From Protea cynaroides (Eukaryota > Streptophyta > Magnoliopsida > Proteales > Proteaceae), in assembly GCA_028583415.1 (NCBI GenBank), contig CM053276.1, positions 13,475,774 through 13,539,773 of the forward strand: a stretch of 64,000 bases of DNA, written 5' to 3'. The notes under the pieces are model-generated. The model had not been told where the DNA came from. It saw nothing but the letters and a program-made list of their open reading frames with translations, and searched no databases. A program made the position numbers and the translations under genes. Positions 11,194 to 23,146 of this stretch are shown piece by piece. Each line of letters opens with the position of its first letter. Positions within the stretch are counted from its first letter, which is position 1.

Positions 11194-11471
11194 GGCATGG
11201 GCACACTTGCACACAACATGTAATAAAGATTGTCAGCTTTGGGTAAGGTCAGTTTCCCCAAAGCGTCAGGTCATGCCCTGTCCTAGGTTTTGAAAAATCA
11301 GACCAACTCAACAGGGAGTCAGATTAGATTAGTTTTGATGAGTTAAGCATGGGCCTAAACGTGATGTCTAAAAATACTGATATTCATAATTATTTTTATT
11401 CAGGTGATTGCAACATACCTGCCAATTCAACTCTTGTCTATGATATTAATTTTGTTGGAGTCTACAAGTGA
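10259..11471 (+). CDS. FKBP-type prolyl isomerase, last three exons (plastid lumen FKBP16-3-like)
   Basis: Three exons with perfect borders: 10259-10319, 10451-10519 and 11404-11471. Joined, they read VIKGLDQGILGGDGVPPMLV, then GGKRKLQIPPELAYGLEPAG, then CFSGDCNIPANSTLVYDINF and VGVYK-stop. This is the C-terminal half of an FKBP domain with the Ile-Pro-Pro-Glu-Leu-Ala-Tyr-Gly core. The Cys-containing insertion PAGCFSGDC is, as I recall, typical of the thylakoid-lumen form FKBP16-3 (peptidyl-prolyl cis-trans isomerase). No stop or frameshift is present. The exons for the transit peptide and the first half of the domain are not found between 8738 and 10258. The gene is either cut off or has a very long intron spanning the protease gene. 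A partial, possibly transcribed, copy seems more likely. Confidence 0.8.
11167..11193. repeat. (AC)n microsatellite
   Basis: About 13 AC units, in the last intron of the FKBP fragment. Confidence 0.95.
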
Positions 11472-11659
11472 AAAACCTGTTGAAGGAACAAGTTATATGA
11501 TTTCAAATACATGAGAAGGCAACTGCAATTGTCTGTCGGTGAGGTTCTTTCCTCTACTTTCGCTAGCCTCTAATTCACCTTTCACTTCTTGACAACATGA
11601 CCTAGAGGTATACCAAAAATAACAGTATCATGTAATAACTACAAATGAAGGCAGGAGGG

Positions 11660-11761
11660 TAACCCTAAGGTGTAGCTCAGTTGGCAAAGACCAATGCCTC
11701 ACAATTAAGAGGTCATGATTTCAACTATCCTTGGGGCCTATCTATCTCAGAAAAAAAAAAA
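11660..11761 (+). mobile_element. tRNA-derived SINE
   Basis: Starts with a tRNA-like A-box (ggtgtagctcagttgg, 11668-11683), followed about 30 bases later by a degenerate B-box (aggtcatgatttcaac), then ccttggggcctatctatct and an A-tail. Flanks aaggcaggaggg (11648-11659) and aaggctggaggg (11762-11773) match at 11 of 12 positions, as expected for a retroposon target duplication. It lies just downstream of the FKBP stop codon. Confidence 0.82.
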
Positions 11762-11773
11762 AAGGCTGGAGGG

Positions 11774-13653
11774 GCCCTTTGTATGGTGGCTCCTGTCTAA
11801 CAGATCTCTTAGTTCACTTATTTGACAGATCCTACTCATTGCGTCTATTGATTCTGAAGTATTAATTGTACCTTTTGCCAACAAGGGGGCCAGATAAAGA
11901 AGGATTGATTCTGGATGGTAGCCAGCATATCACTAAACCATTCAACATAATCCTAGAATATTTGTTTTGACTTTCTGCCAGGGAATGGCCCTAGGTAGAG
12001 TGGGATGATTGAACAGGATTCATTTTGCTAACTGTAAGTAGTAATTAATCACCTCATATTTTGCACTTCAATTTCCCAAAAGAAGTTTGAGGAAGTGCCT
12101 TCTAGGCTTTAAGATCCTCAATGGGAAGTTCCACTGAATTATGGGTCTGAATTCTCTTAACTAATGCCCAGTACCTTAGTATTGACATGGTTTTCATCCT
12201 AGATACACTTGAATAAAATGATATATGATTGGATAACTATGCTTCGAACGTGGATGCAGGCAATGGTTAGGAAGGTTCGAATTAGAATTATGATAGGATT
12301 TGGTGCCAGGTGTTGGTCTCTTTGATTGGACAAAGAAGGAAACATTCGTCTCTGGCTCTACTGAACCTCGATTGTTCTCATCCTTCGCTTCAATTATCAT
12401 GATCATTTTGTTTTCGTTCTTTCTTTTTCATTTCTTTTCCATGCTTTTTTTATTTCGAGATATACAATTATAAGTATAGTACAATGGGAAGAGATTTAGT
12501 ACCTTCTGTACATATGATTATTCTATATCTATCTATTTAAGTCTTGTGTACTTTCAAGCCCATGTGACCAATGCACTTATGCTGCCTTCACTCAAAGGAA
12601 AGCACTTTCAAAGAAGGAAGGGATGAAGGAGAGGCAGGCTTTAGCCTGAAATCAATTTACTAAGCTAGCTAAACGCTTGAAGTACTTGAACTAGAGGAAC
12701 TTGAACTAGAGGAACTAGACGAGCGAATATTTTGAGCTTACTACAAAAGATAGGTGGTTTACAGACTTTTTCTAAGCCCAAGTACTCCGACCCTTGACTA
12801 AGGAAGCACGATCCGCCTTGCTGTTTCCAAATCATGTGCTGTAGCTTGAGGGGCACTCATCTGACTCATATGAACTGACGCTTCGGCTGCTTTATAATCA
12901 CATCACCTTCAATTTATTGACTAATTTAATTTGATAGAACTTAATTGAATAAATTCAGATGGTTTTGTATACCAGATTTAAGGGTCTGTCATTATTATGA
13001 CTGATTGGTAAAATCCATTTCTGTAGAAAAAAAAATTTGTAGCCGGTTTCTGCAATCTATCTGTATAAGCCCTACTCCTTTTTTGATGGTTTGCTGAAAT
13101 AATTAATAACCTCATCTACAATTTTGTTTTATCCTCTGCTCAAGGTGGCACAGGTGTAGGAACCGGATTTTGGATTTGGTGTGTTCAGCAGACCCAATTT
13201 AGTTGTTAAATGTTATTAATTTGCATGATATTATTGGGTGTTTGGTTGTCCTTAGATTTATGCCTTAAATCATTCACAACTAGGACAGAACTAGGCATTC
13301 TGTTCACATTGTTTTGACACTGTGTGTTGTCAGGCATGGTGATTCTAAACGTAAGTGTGAGTATACATATGTGTATACATTATACTGAATCACCTTGAAA
13401 ATACTTGAATGGTTTACTATCAGTTGTACTAGGTTCAAGATTCTCATTTTAGATTGGTTTGATCCTCTCACTCTCTCTCTCTCTCTCTCTCTCTTGTTCT
13501 ATGCATTAAGATTTCTTTCAATGCCTGTGCATAGAGAGATTTATGTTAGCATATGCCACTCCTATGTAATTGTTTGAATACCCTATTGTTATATGAGATA
13601 TAATCATGAATACATGTCATTTAAACATGTCCCACCATTCTTTGCTACTAAAA
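11774..13653. other. Gene-free spacer
   Basis: No supported gene. A CT microsatellite lies at about 13470-13494. The stretch about 12590-12890 is less AT-rich and looks unlike its surroundings. It has some feel of plant mitochondrial spacer DNA, but I cannot match it to a known locus. The phrase attctatatctatctatttaag occurs near 12521 and again near 27850, the second time just beyond an LTR end, so it may be part of a repeat. Confidence 0.45.
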
Positions 13654-14734
13654 ACCAAATGAATGAAACCTACCTTCCCATGGTCGGCAGATCCTTGGTG
13701 ATGCAGCACTCTAAGATAACACGGCCAATACAACTACAATAGGAGAAACAACATCCTTGGAACCCTAACAAACCTGTACTGATCTGTCAGGGAAATTGTC
13801 CAGATATTGATAGTTTTTCCCTTCTCCCTGATCTCCTGGTTGGCCTACACTGACAATCACTAAGTTCTGTGCAATAGAATCATAGAAGATCTTGGAATCA
13901 TCTACATTGACCATTAGGGATATTTTACTGAGTTCTATGACCAGGCAATCAAGTTGGATAATGATATGAACCTTTCACCAAATCCTTTTAAAATTTAAAT
14001 GAAAAGAAAGGAGTGTTATCAAACTGCCAAACAACAAATTATAAAGAACATGAACCTAAAAGTTGGCCAACTAGAGAGCAATACTTAAAAACTTAAAGAT
14101 GATTAGGTTATTCCTAATTGCAAGCCCTTTTACTACCATTGGTCAGAAATCACTTTCATCATCCATGATTTGGAAAGATCCCTCGATTTGTATACCCAAT
14201 GGTTCTGAGCTTTTTTTGTTAAAACATCACTAGCATATAATATAGAATACTTCCTTGCAGTACAGGCTCCTCTAAATTGAAAATCTAGCAGTTTGGAATT
14301 TGGAGTTTCTTCTCCCAAAGTAATGAATGCCAACTCCACTTGGCATACTCAAACTCGTCTGAAATTTGATATTTGAGTTGTAGACCTTTGGTCCCATTTG
14401 ACTTATAACATGACAAATCCTGATCCCATCTTTAGTCTATACTTTTCTCATCAAAGCTTAAACAGTCATTTAATCTATCACATCAGGCCCAGTTAGGTAC
14501 TTAAGATACTACTACGCTTCCACTGTCTTTGTCCTCAGTAGTAGGTAATCCATTCTAAGTGGTTGTACTTTACCCCAAAACCCATTCTAAGTGGTTGTAC
14601 TTTACCCCAAGGTCTTGGCCTGGCAGCAAATAGCCTTTCCTAACGGCTTTCACTCTATTATAGGGTAGCCCTTCTCCTTGGTAGTTTTCTTCGTGATTCG
14701 ACCCCGTGACCAGGTAGTTGGCTCTAATACCAAA

Positions 14735-14871
14735 TGTTAGATACTTGACCGATACGCCAAAAGCTCTAGAACTAATGGAACATGTTAAATCAAGCTCTTT
14801 AACCTATCTCATATTAGGTTGGTCTAATTTAGCATTCATACATTAAGCTGGGCCCCATTAGGCACATAACA
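14735..14871 (-). mobile_element. LTR of a second TRIM family (copy 1)
   Basis: 137-bp TGTTAG...TAACA sequence. On the minus strand its end is followed by TTTGGTATTAGAGCC (14734-14720), a variant of the initiator-Met tRNA primer site. A partner LTR seems to remain only in part (about 14440-14510). The equivalent in the other duplication copy (29767-29903) is also 137 bp. Confidence 0.65.
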
Positions 14872-15093
14872 ATCAGTCGTTCGGTATCAATGTCGGCATA
14901 AATACCTAGTTGATTCGAGAATGGATACTTGATTTAAGTTTATGGATTCCTTTACAGCTATGTATGTTGATTCAGTGTATTGGACTGAGACAGTTGATTC
15001 ATATCCGATCTTGTATCGTTTTCAAAGTAACCAATACGTGTTCCAAAACCGTGAACTTAAACCATGGTTGCATGAGTAATGTCATCAAAAGAT

Positions 15094-15742
15094 CATAGTT
15101 CCAAATTTTGATCGAAATTATCGATTTCAATTGAAATTTCCAATTTTGGCCGAAATATTTCGGTTTTTGGGAAATACGAAACGAAACTACATGCCGATAC
15201 CGAAAATACCATATTTCGGACTGAAATATCAATTTCAACCATATTTCGGTCAAAATTAAGTTTCGATCGAAATATGGTCGAAACTGGTTCGAAACATGGT
15301 CAAACCACTTCGATCATACTTATAAAACAGAGCATTATTTCGACGAAACTTGTCTATTTCGATAGGTTTCCTCTCCTTTCGCCCGAGAGCATGCCCTAGT
15401 GCAATTTTGGTGAGTTCTCTTGCTTCCCTTGCTTGAAGGTAAGGGGTTTTTCCGTAATCCTTTTTTTTTTTTTTTTTTAATTGTATGTAAAGTGTATGAA
15501 TGGTCATCCCTAAACTATTTCTTATGTTTTTAGGCAAATGATTCAATGGATATGTTAAAAAAATTAAAATTTCATTACATAAAAAACTGAGCTCAAAAAG
15601 CTTTTTTTTTTAGTTCCGAAACCAAGTTCGAAACATAAGTTATTTTTTTTACCAGGTTTTAGCGAAATTTCTACCTAAACCACCGAAATTTCGGTTTTTG
15701 GCCTAACCGAAACCAAGCACAAAACCGAAATTCAAATCCTCG
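15094..15742. mobile_element. hAT-like non-autonomous insertion with 8-bp target duplication
   Basis: 649 bp flanked by caaaagat on both sides (15086-15093 and 15743-15750). The other duplication copy has the uninterrupted site (caaaagat once, 32238-32245), which proves an insertion. The ends (CATAGTTCCAAATTTT and, inverted, CGAGGATTTGAATTTC) are only weakly complementary. The interior is rich in gaaattt/cgaaa motifs and has no transposase. Confidence 0.65.
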
Positions 15743-15950
15743 CAAAAGATGAACGTGGATTTGCCATAAAGTAAAAAAATAAAAAGATAGATGTTATTCA
15801 CTGTATTGAATCGATATCAAAGATGGAGAAGATCTGAAAACACGCTAAAAACCCAATATATTCAAGAGATGGATCTCTTGGGTATATTTGGAGTACCAGT
15901 GAAGGTTTTAGTAATTGATTATAAGGAAAAGATCACGTACTATCCAGATA

Positions 15951-16110
15951 GTTTGAGAAACATCACCTGCCACCCCATGATTTTTGACGTCATCAATTAT
16001 CATCCAAATTTTTAAAACGTATAACATAAAAACCCAAGCCACCATTTTTTAATTGACAATAATACCCTTATTGTAAGGAAAAAGTTCTATTTTACCCTTC
16101 ACTATCTATA
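15951..16110. repeat. Partial copy of the MULE-like element end
   Basis: Reads gagaaacatcacctgccacc followed by a diverged version of the left end of the element at 1065-2379 (caattatcatccaaa in place of caattacacccaag, then aataccctta). The opposite end was not found nearby. Confidence 0.5.
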
Positions 16111-17552
16111 GATTAGATACTCAGCCCAAAATGGGGAAAATAGAATGTCATCGCTTTGTCGTCGCCGGAAAATCAGATCGGAGAAGATGGCAGGGGAATG
16201 AGAAACTTGTCGTTTGAGAGAACGAGCAGAAATCTTCCCTAAAAAAATATTTACTGTACTAACTAATAACTGGCTATCAATCCGTCCGTCAGCATTCGTT
16301 CGAATTTGATACTTCCACTTTTGATTTTCAAGGCGGTCTCCCGCGAAACTGCTCAAATTCAAAGGCTGCCGTTGCGCAACTATAACTTATGGGAGAGTTG
16401 AGAAAATTGGCGGAGGAAATATCTAGGGTTTTTTTACTTAATTTCAAACGATCTCTTTTTGACTTGGATGATCGATGGGGCGTTCTGGCAGAGTTCCCAA
16501 TACTGCAAACGAGGATCCCAGCCAAAGGTTTCATTCCTCGATTTGGTTCCTTTTTTCACTCAACTAGTACTTGATTTGGTGTCTTCCCGAGCTCTGTTTT
16601 AGATGGAGTTGGAGTTCCAACTCAATTATTTTATTTGCTTAGTGATAGCCAATTTGAGAGCATTCCATGTTTCTGCAATTGTTTGCCTTTCGTTACGAAA
16701 CTGTTAGTGTGTGGAAGGGCACGGTGTAGACAGCTCCGTTGGGAGTTGGGACAGCTGCAATCGATACATGGGTCTTGCTTTATACTTAAAAAAAATTGCA
16801 GAAAATCATGGTATCAAACCATCCCAGTAATCCCAGCTTGAGGGTGGCGGTGGAGGCGAAGGAGGTTGAGCAGAGAGGCGGTTGAGAAAAGAAGACACTA
16901 ACAAATTGATTCCAGTGTGTCTCCGTGTCTCCGTCTCTAGCTTATCAATAAACGGAAAAAACAAGCACATAAATCGGGACTTAAGTGGCTGAGGTGGAGA
17001 AGGGAAATAGCAACAGCAGAGGAAGGTCACTTAGAATGGTTGAAATCGAACGAGAGAGAGAGAGAAAGGGGAGATTCTGAAGGAAGGCACTAGGAAGAAC
17101 CCACTGAACGACGAGAGAGTGAGGAAAGAAAGGGGAGAACGAGGGAGTCAGAATTCAATCTTGCTCTTTTCCCAATTCATCTGCTCTGATCAGCTCTTTT
17201 GGATTCCATTTTGAAGTTCTTGTGTTTTTGTTGATTTCGTTCTAGATTTATTGCAGATCTTGTAAGTTAAACTTTATGTCTGTGTGTGCTGAGTTTGACT
17301 TTTCTTCTTACTGTGATTTTGGGTCTTGTAATGGTGGGAAGGGCTACCTTTATATTTTTTATGTACTTTTGAAGGAAATTCTGAGATTCTTTGGAAGTTG
17401 AAATAGATTTTGATACTCAGGTTCAGTTTTGTTAGTTTTGTTATCTGAAATCTGATCAGTAGTTTCTTTTGATTTGAAGGGAATGTTTTCTGTTGCTTTG
17501 AGGTATTAAATACTCTTCTTTTTGGAGAGGTTGCAATAGATACACTGAATTT
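16111..17552. other. Possible 5' region of a host gene; no coding exon seen
   Basis: Less AT-rich around 16140-16560 and 16840-17170, with GA-rich leader-like sequence (gagagagagagaaagggg near 17051) and CT/T-rich sequence leading to agatcttgtaagtt at 17257-17270, which could be the donor of a 5' UTR intron. It lies upstream of, and in line with, the choline kinase pseudogene exons, so it could be the remains of that gene's leader. This is inference only. The short frames here show no family features. Confidence 0.35.
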
Positions 17553-18045
17553 TGAGTTAGTTCATATAGGGAATTTGAAGACTTTAATCTAAATTCAGTT
17601 GTTGTCCTCTGTTCTTTTTAGAAGATTGAGAATTGAGGTTGTGAAGTTTCTTAAGTACTTATTATACAGGAGGAGCAGGGCATGGTAGAGAGAGATTTCA
17701 GATATTTTTGGTACAGAGATATTCTGCAAGTTCCCCTTTTGGAACTGAAAATTGTATTCTTAATTGAGCTTGACCTCTGTAAGGTTTGAAAAGTGGATAT
17801 TTTTGCCAGCAGAATAATAGAAATGGGGAGAGAGAGAGAGAGAGAGCAGTGGTGTGCCGAATTCTCAGTTAGTGCCTATAGGGAATTTGAGGACTTTAAT
17901 CTAAGTTCAGTTTTGTTCTCTGGTATCTTCAAAAGATTGATAATTGGGGTTGAGAAGTTTTTTTCAGTATTATATGGGAGGAGAAGAGGGGTGGTAGACA
18001 GAGACTTGAGTTATTTCGGGTAGAATTTTCTGCAAGTTCCCATTA
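17553..18045. repeat. Diverged duplication, period about 314 bp
   Basis: The block 17553-17734 (agggaatttgaagactttaa ... ctgcaagttcccc) returns at 17867-18042 (agggaatttgaggactttaa ... ctgcaagttccca) with scattered changes. A GA microsatellite (17826-17846) sits between the units. No coding sequence. Confidence 0.7.
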
Positions 18046-18393
18046 GGGGAGGGGGGTATCAGACTAGTTTATTGTTAACACTAACAGAATCTTTTAGCCA
18101 CTTTTCATTTTGTCAAAAGTATTTTCGCCCTAATTGTGTTGGTACTCATTTAGTGGGGAGATTAGAATAATTGGGTCAATTCATTTCTCTTCTTGTTCTT
18201 TTTCAACAGATCAAGGGTTCTCATACTAAAAGCTTCATTAGCTTTGATTCACCCAAGAGATTCTCGCCCATTGTGTTTCCTAGACAGAGATTTGGTTCAT
18301 TCATTTGAGGGTGTGTAAGAGATCATTCTTGTTTCTGAAGAATTCTCTTTGTGCATTTACTTGAATTGAATATCATTCACTTTGAAATTGCAG

Positions 18394-20838
18394 ACACTAG
18401 CAGCTGTTGACCTACGAGACCCTGAAGTATCTGCACTTATAGCAACTAAGTTGAGGGAATTCCATGGTCTCGATATGCCAGGTCCAAAGAATGTCCCAAC
18501 TCTGGGATAGAATGAGGTACCAATACAGTTAAACCCCCTCCTCCCTTCCCTTTTCTTTGATACTGCTGAGTGAGAAGTACTAGTTCCCATTAGCATTAAA
18601 GATTGTTAATCCCAGGTAGTCATTGAGGGGAGGGGAGGGGAAGGTGATTCAGTTCCCACAAAAATTCCCACTGAGATGTTCTGGCCTACTTCTTTGATCA
18701 CTGCTGCCAAGAGCTGTCAAATGGATTTTTCTTATAATCAATTTGTTAGACACATGTCGTGCACACACCAACCACACACCCACAAGTATCCATACAAGGG
18801 GTTTGGCCTGCCAAGTGTGTACACCCAGATCTGCAGCACACAGACTTCTATTCCTCACACATAGGCATCCACATATACAACCACAACACAAAATGTAACG
18901 TGGTTCACCAATGACACACTGTGATGGCTAGTCCATGGGGTAATACCTTAACCAGGCTTTCGTATTATACCCAATACACAACTATAATAGGTGGAGTTCA
19001 ACTGTTACAACAGCAAGGTGTCACACCACCAGGATAAGACGAGCTACAACTCTAATATGAGTTACAACCCACAAGTCTGCTAAGCCCCAAACCAGTAGAT
19101 AAAAAAAAACATGAATATTTTGATTACAAACCATTCCCACTAAGCACACACATCATAATGAGGGTTTGAGAGAGAGATTACCTTCCCAGCGTAATCACTC
19201 CTTCTGTGGAACACTCTGATGAGCTTGTTCACCACTCCTAATGGCAACTCATGTCATTTCTTCTCGCCAAAGCTTCTATGGGGGCTTAATAGAGGCTCAT
19301 AGCAATTTCCCTTAGCCTTACTGAGACATTGATGGCAGTAAAGGGAAGGTGGAAACCAAAGATCAACTCCAAGAAGCTCCAACAAAGGTTTTTCAGCAAA
19401 AACCTAGTTTTCTTGCACCTTCAGACCTTCAAAATTGCTCCATTAAATTCAACTTCGAAAATGAAGAAGGTGGGAACTTGAATTATCTCAATCTGAGCTC
19501 GGACGGCGAAGATATGACCGATCAAAGTTCGGCCACTCAGATCATTTGAAATGGAATCTGATAGGATGCATTTGGTGCGCCGCGATACACATAAGCCGCG
19601 CCGCAGCTGACACAACAGGCGCGGTATCGAGTTCCAATTGGCGGAATCTGGAATCTTGAATTGAGGCCGCACGATGTCTGCAGGAGGGCGGGATTCGTCG
19701 ATGGCCACTGGATTGGCTTCATCACGTCATTTGCGATCGAAAGTGATCCTAGCCGCAAGATCTGGATCTGCGCTACTTGTTTCCTGCACCCGCGCAACAC
19801 CGAGGCATGGGGCATCTTCGATATTTTGCGGCTCACCATAATCCGCTGCCTCTGGCCAATGGGAGCATCCGCGGGAGCATCTTGACGCTTCTCTTGAGAG
19901 ACACTGTAGCCCGCTTTTTGGTTGATCGTCGGATCGGAATATAGCCTACATGGCTCAATCTGGGACGACCATTTCGAATCCTTTCCATTTTTCTTGACCA
20001 AAATGCCCCTGTGAAAGAATGGTATTGCCCTGTATGTCTAATTTTTTCCAGAAGGTTTTCTTTTTAGAATTCTTTGCGGCAAAACGTCGAACACCTCGTA
20101 GGTGTGCGATGGTGCATGCGTCTGACACTTGCGCGCGCAGCTGCTGTGCGCGCGGCTGCTTGAGGCTGCTGGTGGCTGGCTTTGCTAGGCTGGCTGCTTG
20201 CTGGCCTTGCGAGGCTTGTTGGCCTTGCGAGGCTTGCTGTTGGCTAGCCTTGTGAGGCTGGCTGCTGCTGGCAAGCCATGCTGCCTTGCTACTGGCCTGG
20301 TGCCGCGGGCCTCAACCATGCTGGCCTGGGCTAGTGCCAAGATGGCAAGCCACACCATGTGGGACCCACATGGCCACCTTCTCTCTTCTTTCTCTCTCCT
20401 CCTTCTCTCTCTTATTTCTCTCTCCTCTTTCTCTTTCTTCTTTCTCTTTCCTCTTTCTGAATGCTGGGGATTTCAAAAGTTACTAGATTGCCCATACTGT
20501 CACTGGATTACACACATATGCAAACCATGATTGCCAACAATGACAACACACTTGGAACTGCCCATGAATTACTAATTATCTGCTCACCACTAGCCAAGGT
20601 TCCAACAAAGATACTAAGCTCAACAGTTCCATGTGTTTTCAGAAATTGGCTCAAAGATGCTCAAGGTTTGTGTTCGGATGATGAAGCCATGGAATTTCAT
20701 TTGGATGCTTTAGAGGAGGAAATTCTTACACTGGAAAAGGAATTGTGGGGGGACGATTGAGGTATCGGATTTTGCCATGACGCTTTGCAGTATGGCAACA
20801 TAATGATGGATGAGGAGACAAGATTGATCACTATAATT
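18394..20838 (+). pseudogene. Choline kinase (CEK-type) pseudogene, two internal exons
   Basis: Exon 18394-18516 (acceptor attgcag, donor G|gtacca) reads TLAAVDLRDPEVSALIATKL then REFHGLDMPGPKNV. One extra base near 18499 shifts the frame before LWDRM. Exon 20643-20838 (acceptor gttttcag) reads RNWLKDAQGLCSDDEAMEFH, continues to LEKELWGDD, hits TGA at 20758-20760, then resumes in frame as GIGFCHDALQYGNIMMDEET. Choline kinases have CHNDLQYGN here; the HND catalytic Asp is replaced (HDA). Frameshift, stop and lost catalytic residue together make it a pseudogene. The N-terminal ATP-binding exons and the last exons are absent. The intron has been swollen by an LTR insertion (18744-20548). Choline kinase makes phosphocholine in the Kennedy pathway. 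Confidence 0.88.
18744..20548 (-). mobile_element. Solo LTR, copia (SIRE-like), in the choline kinase pseudogene intron
   Basis: 1.8-kb TG...CA sequence (tgttagacac ... aatgacaaca). Flanks caatt (18739-18743) and cactt (20549-20553) match at 4 of 5. On the minus strand it starts TGTTGTCATTGTTGGCAA and contains GGTGAACCACGT, both familiar from long copia LTRs. Related sequences lie at 25278-27835 (same 3' end ttgccaacaatgacaaca) and 37350-37700. The right part (20130-20380) is GC-rich with ggcttgctgg-type short repeats. The frames inside show no gene. Confidence 0.6.
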
Positions 20839-21535
20839 GTAATATTTTGGACACCATTATAACTAGTATTCTTTTGGTACTTTTCCTACATATGTGGGTG
20901 GTAGAGAAACCATGAAACTTTAGCACAAAAAAAAAAAAAAAAAAAAGAGACCATGAAACTTTAGAGTGGATTTTCTTCACAGTTACTGAAGTATCTCACC
21001 AAACTTGTATTGACTCCTTTAAGTTGTAACAAATTGAAATAAAAATAATAAACGAAATCTGAAGTTGTGAGAGAAGAAAAGATAAGAGAAATACTGGATT
21101 GCTAGCAATGTAGATGGCTGCCTAGTTGTCACAAAACATAGTCATAGGTTGATTTGCAGGAAAACCCAACTCTTGTAAAATATTCCTTATCTACATAAGT
21201 TCAGCAGAAGTTTAAGCCATAGCCTTATTGTAAGACCCGTACTCCATAAACCCGGTCTAAACCTTGGTTTTGATGTCGTGACAGGTCTTCCGATCATCAC
21301 CGGGCCAGACGGAACTAGCGGATGACAAACATGTATGAAATCGGACCAAAGACGATCGAATCAGCATAATTTTATGTTGACCGGTCGATGGTACCGGTCT
21401 TGGTACCGGTCGACCGGTCAGGTCTGCGCAGCTAAGTGTGGAAATCCAGAAACTGACTTCTGAGGGTCCCACTTGTCTGATTTCGAATTCTAAGACTTTC
21501 CTAATCCTAGTAAGGTTACTAAACCCTAAATCTAG

Positions 21536-21546
21536 CCTATAAATAC
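21536..21546 (+). promoter_or_regulatory. TATA box in LTR-like copy A
   Basis: cctataaatac, followed 40-60 bases later by a typical C/A-rich then purine-rich leader (ctctcacaaaccctagagaag). This marks the plus strand as the element's transcribed strand. Copy B has the weaker tataaatcctag at about 30221. Confidence 0.6.
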
Positions 21547-23146
21547 ACCCTTAAGCCTCCTCAAATCCTTTCCATTGTCTCTCACAAACCCTAGAGAAGA
21601 GAAAGAGGTTGGAAAGGAGAAGGAGCTAGGAAGAAGAAGAAGGTGCCGCCATTACCGTTCGACGAAGCTCACGCTACGCCAGTCAACGGTAAGTGTTTTA
21701 ACTATTCTTCTTATCCTATGTTAGTTGTGTGGGTGGATCAATACCATGCAAAGTAGGTATTGATCTAAACCCTAAATTGGCCAATAAACCCTAAGTTGCC
21801 GTCAAACCCTAGATTCGAGTTTCGAGATGATGTTCATCGAAACGAGACTTGAATGAGTTGGGGATAACTTTAACTCCAAGTTTAGACTTAGAATAGATAG
21901 GAGAAACCTTGGAAATCCATGGAGGAGGATCGACGGCAGTCGAAAAATCATGTATGATCTTCCGGAGACATACCGGTCGACTATACCGGTTGCACATGGT
22001 GCGACCGGTATGTTGCCACCGGTATCCCTCGGGAGGCTGGTCTGTGGGGACCGGCTGACCATACCGGTCGCCAGTCTTCCCCACATAGCTGCGACCGGTA
22101 CATGCCACCGGTCAGCTCTGTGAGGGTATTTTGTAATCTTTGTTAGTTTCTGACCAACATGAAACCCTAAGAAAAAAATATTCTAATGAAACCCTAATAA
22201 TGTTGTAGGACTTTGTGACATATCGTTTGGATCTTGCGACGTGGAGCAAGTTATCGAACGAGCGTCAGGTAAGGGAATCTGACCTAAACCTAATAATTTA
22301 ATGGACAGTAAATCATTGTTAATCATTAATTATGTATGATGTGATGTTTGTGCATATTCACATGCCATCTTTTACTTTCAGTTATTATTATTGTTCATGC
22401 ATTGTTAGGATGTGATTGTTAAGCATGTGATTGTTTTCGTTAGAGTGTGGAGTGGGGCATGGGCCTGGGATCGCTCCTCACACTAGCACCTTTTGTAGTA
22501 TTCTGTCTTAACATGCTTGGTACGGGTGGGGCATCAGGGGAAGGTCGTGGTACGGTGGTCTCCGATATTGATGTTGGCCTGGCCATGGTTATGTGACACT
22601 GTGGTCTCCGAGTCGACGCTGGCTTGTCCACGATGCTTTAGCTCTATCTCTATGCCGTAGGGAGTTATGTTGGGATAGGGTCTACCTGCGTATTGTTTCA
22701 ATCCTAGTGGGTTAGTTGCGGATAGGGCATCAGGGGAGGTGTGGGAATGCCTTAGCTCTATCTCTATGCCGTAGACGGCTGTGCTGGGATAGAGCATACA
22801 TTGATGACATATAGGATTGGTTAGTTGCGAGCCCAGTTTGCGAGCCCTGGCCAGTAGGGGCTTAGGTACTGGTATGGGTAGAGTATCAGGGGAGGTACGT
22901 GGGTATCTTAGCTCTATCTCTATTCCATGATGGGTGCATGTGGGCCAATGGGGGTGTGATCCATGAGGTGTCACACACTCATGTATAGAGGTGCGGGGGC
23001 CACCAAACCTTTCTATAGCACATTGCAAACTTAAAACCAGACCACAGCATAAAACTGATTGTTACTCATGCATAATATTGTGAAACTGTCTGATTGTCTT
23101 ACTGAGCTGTGTTGTGAGCTCACCCTTTGTATATACATTGTTTTTA

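Larger units (their letters stand above)
13654..15930. repeat. Segmental duplication, copy 1
   Basis: Aligns along its length with 28772-32835. Shared landmarks in the same order are ccatggtcggcagatccttgg (13679), the ctgtactgatctgtcaggga block, the TRIM LTR, gttgattcgagaatgg, accatggttgcatgag, and gaaggttttagtaattgat at the end. Identity by eye is high but clearly below 95%. The two copies differ mainly by private insertions: a 649-bp hAT-like element here; a 2.1-kb LTR-like element and an insert with mitochondrial rDNA in copy 2. Confidence 0.85.

Noticed and set aside
12590..12890. Possible second mitochondrial insert
   Set aside because: Composition is suggestive only; no recognisable mitochondrial gene or exact motif, so not called.
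20019..20530. Leu/Ala- and Ser-rich frames in the GC-rich part of the copia LTR
   Set aside because: They come from short ggcttgctgg and ctctct repeats within the LTR; the equivalent region near 27300 reads differently.
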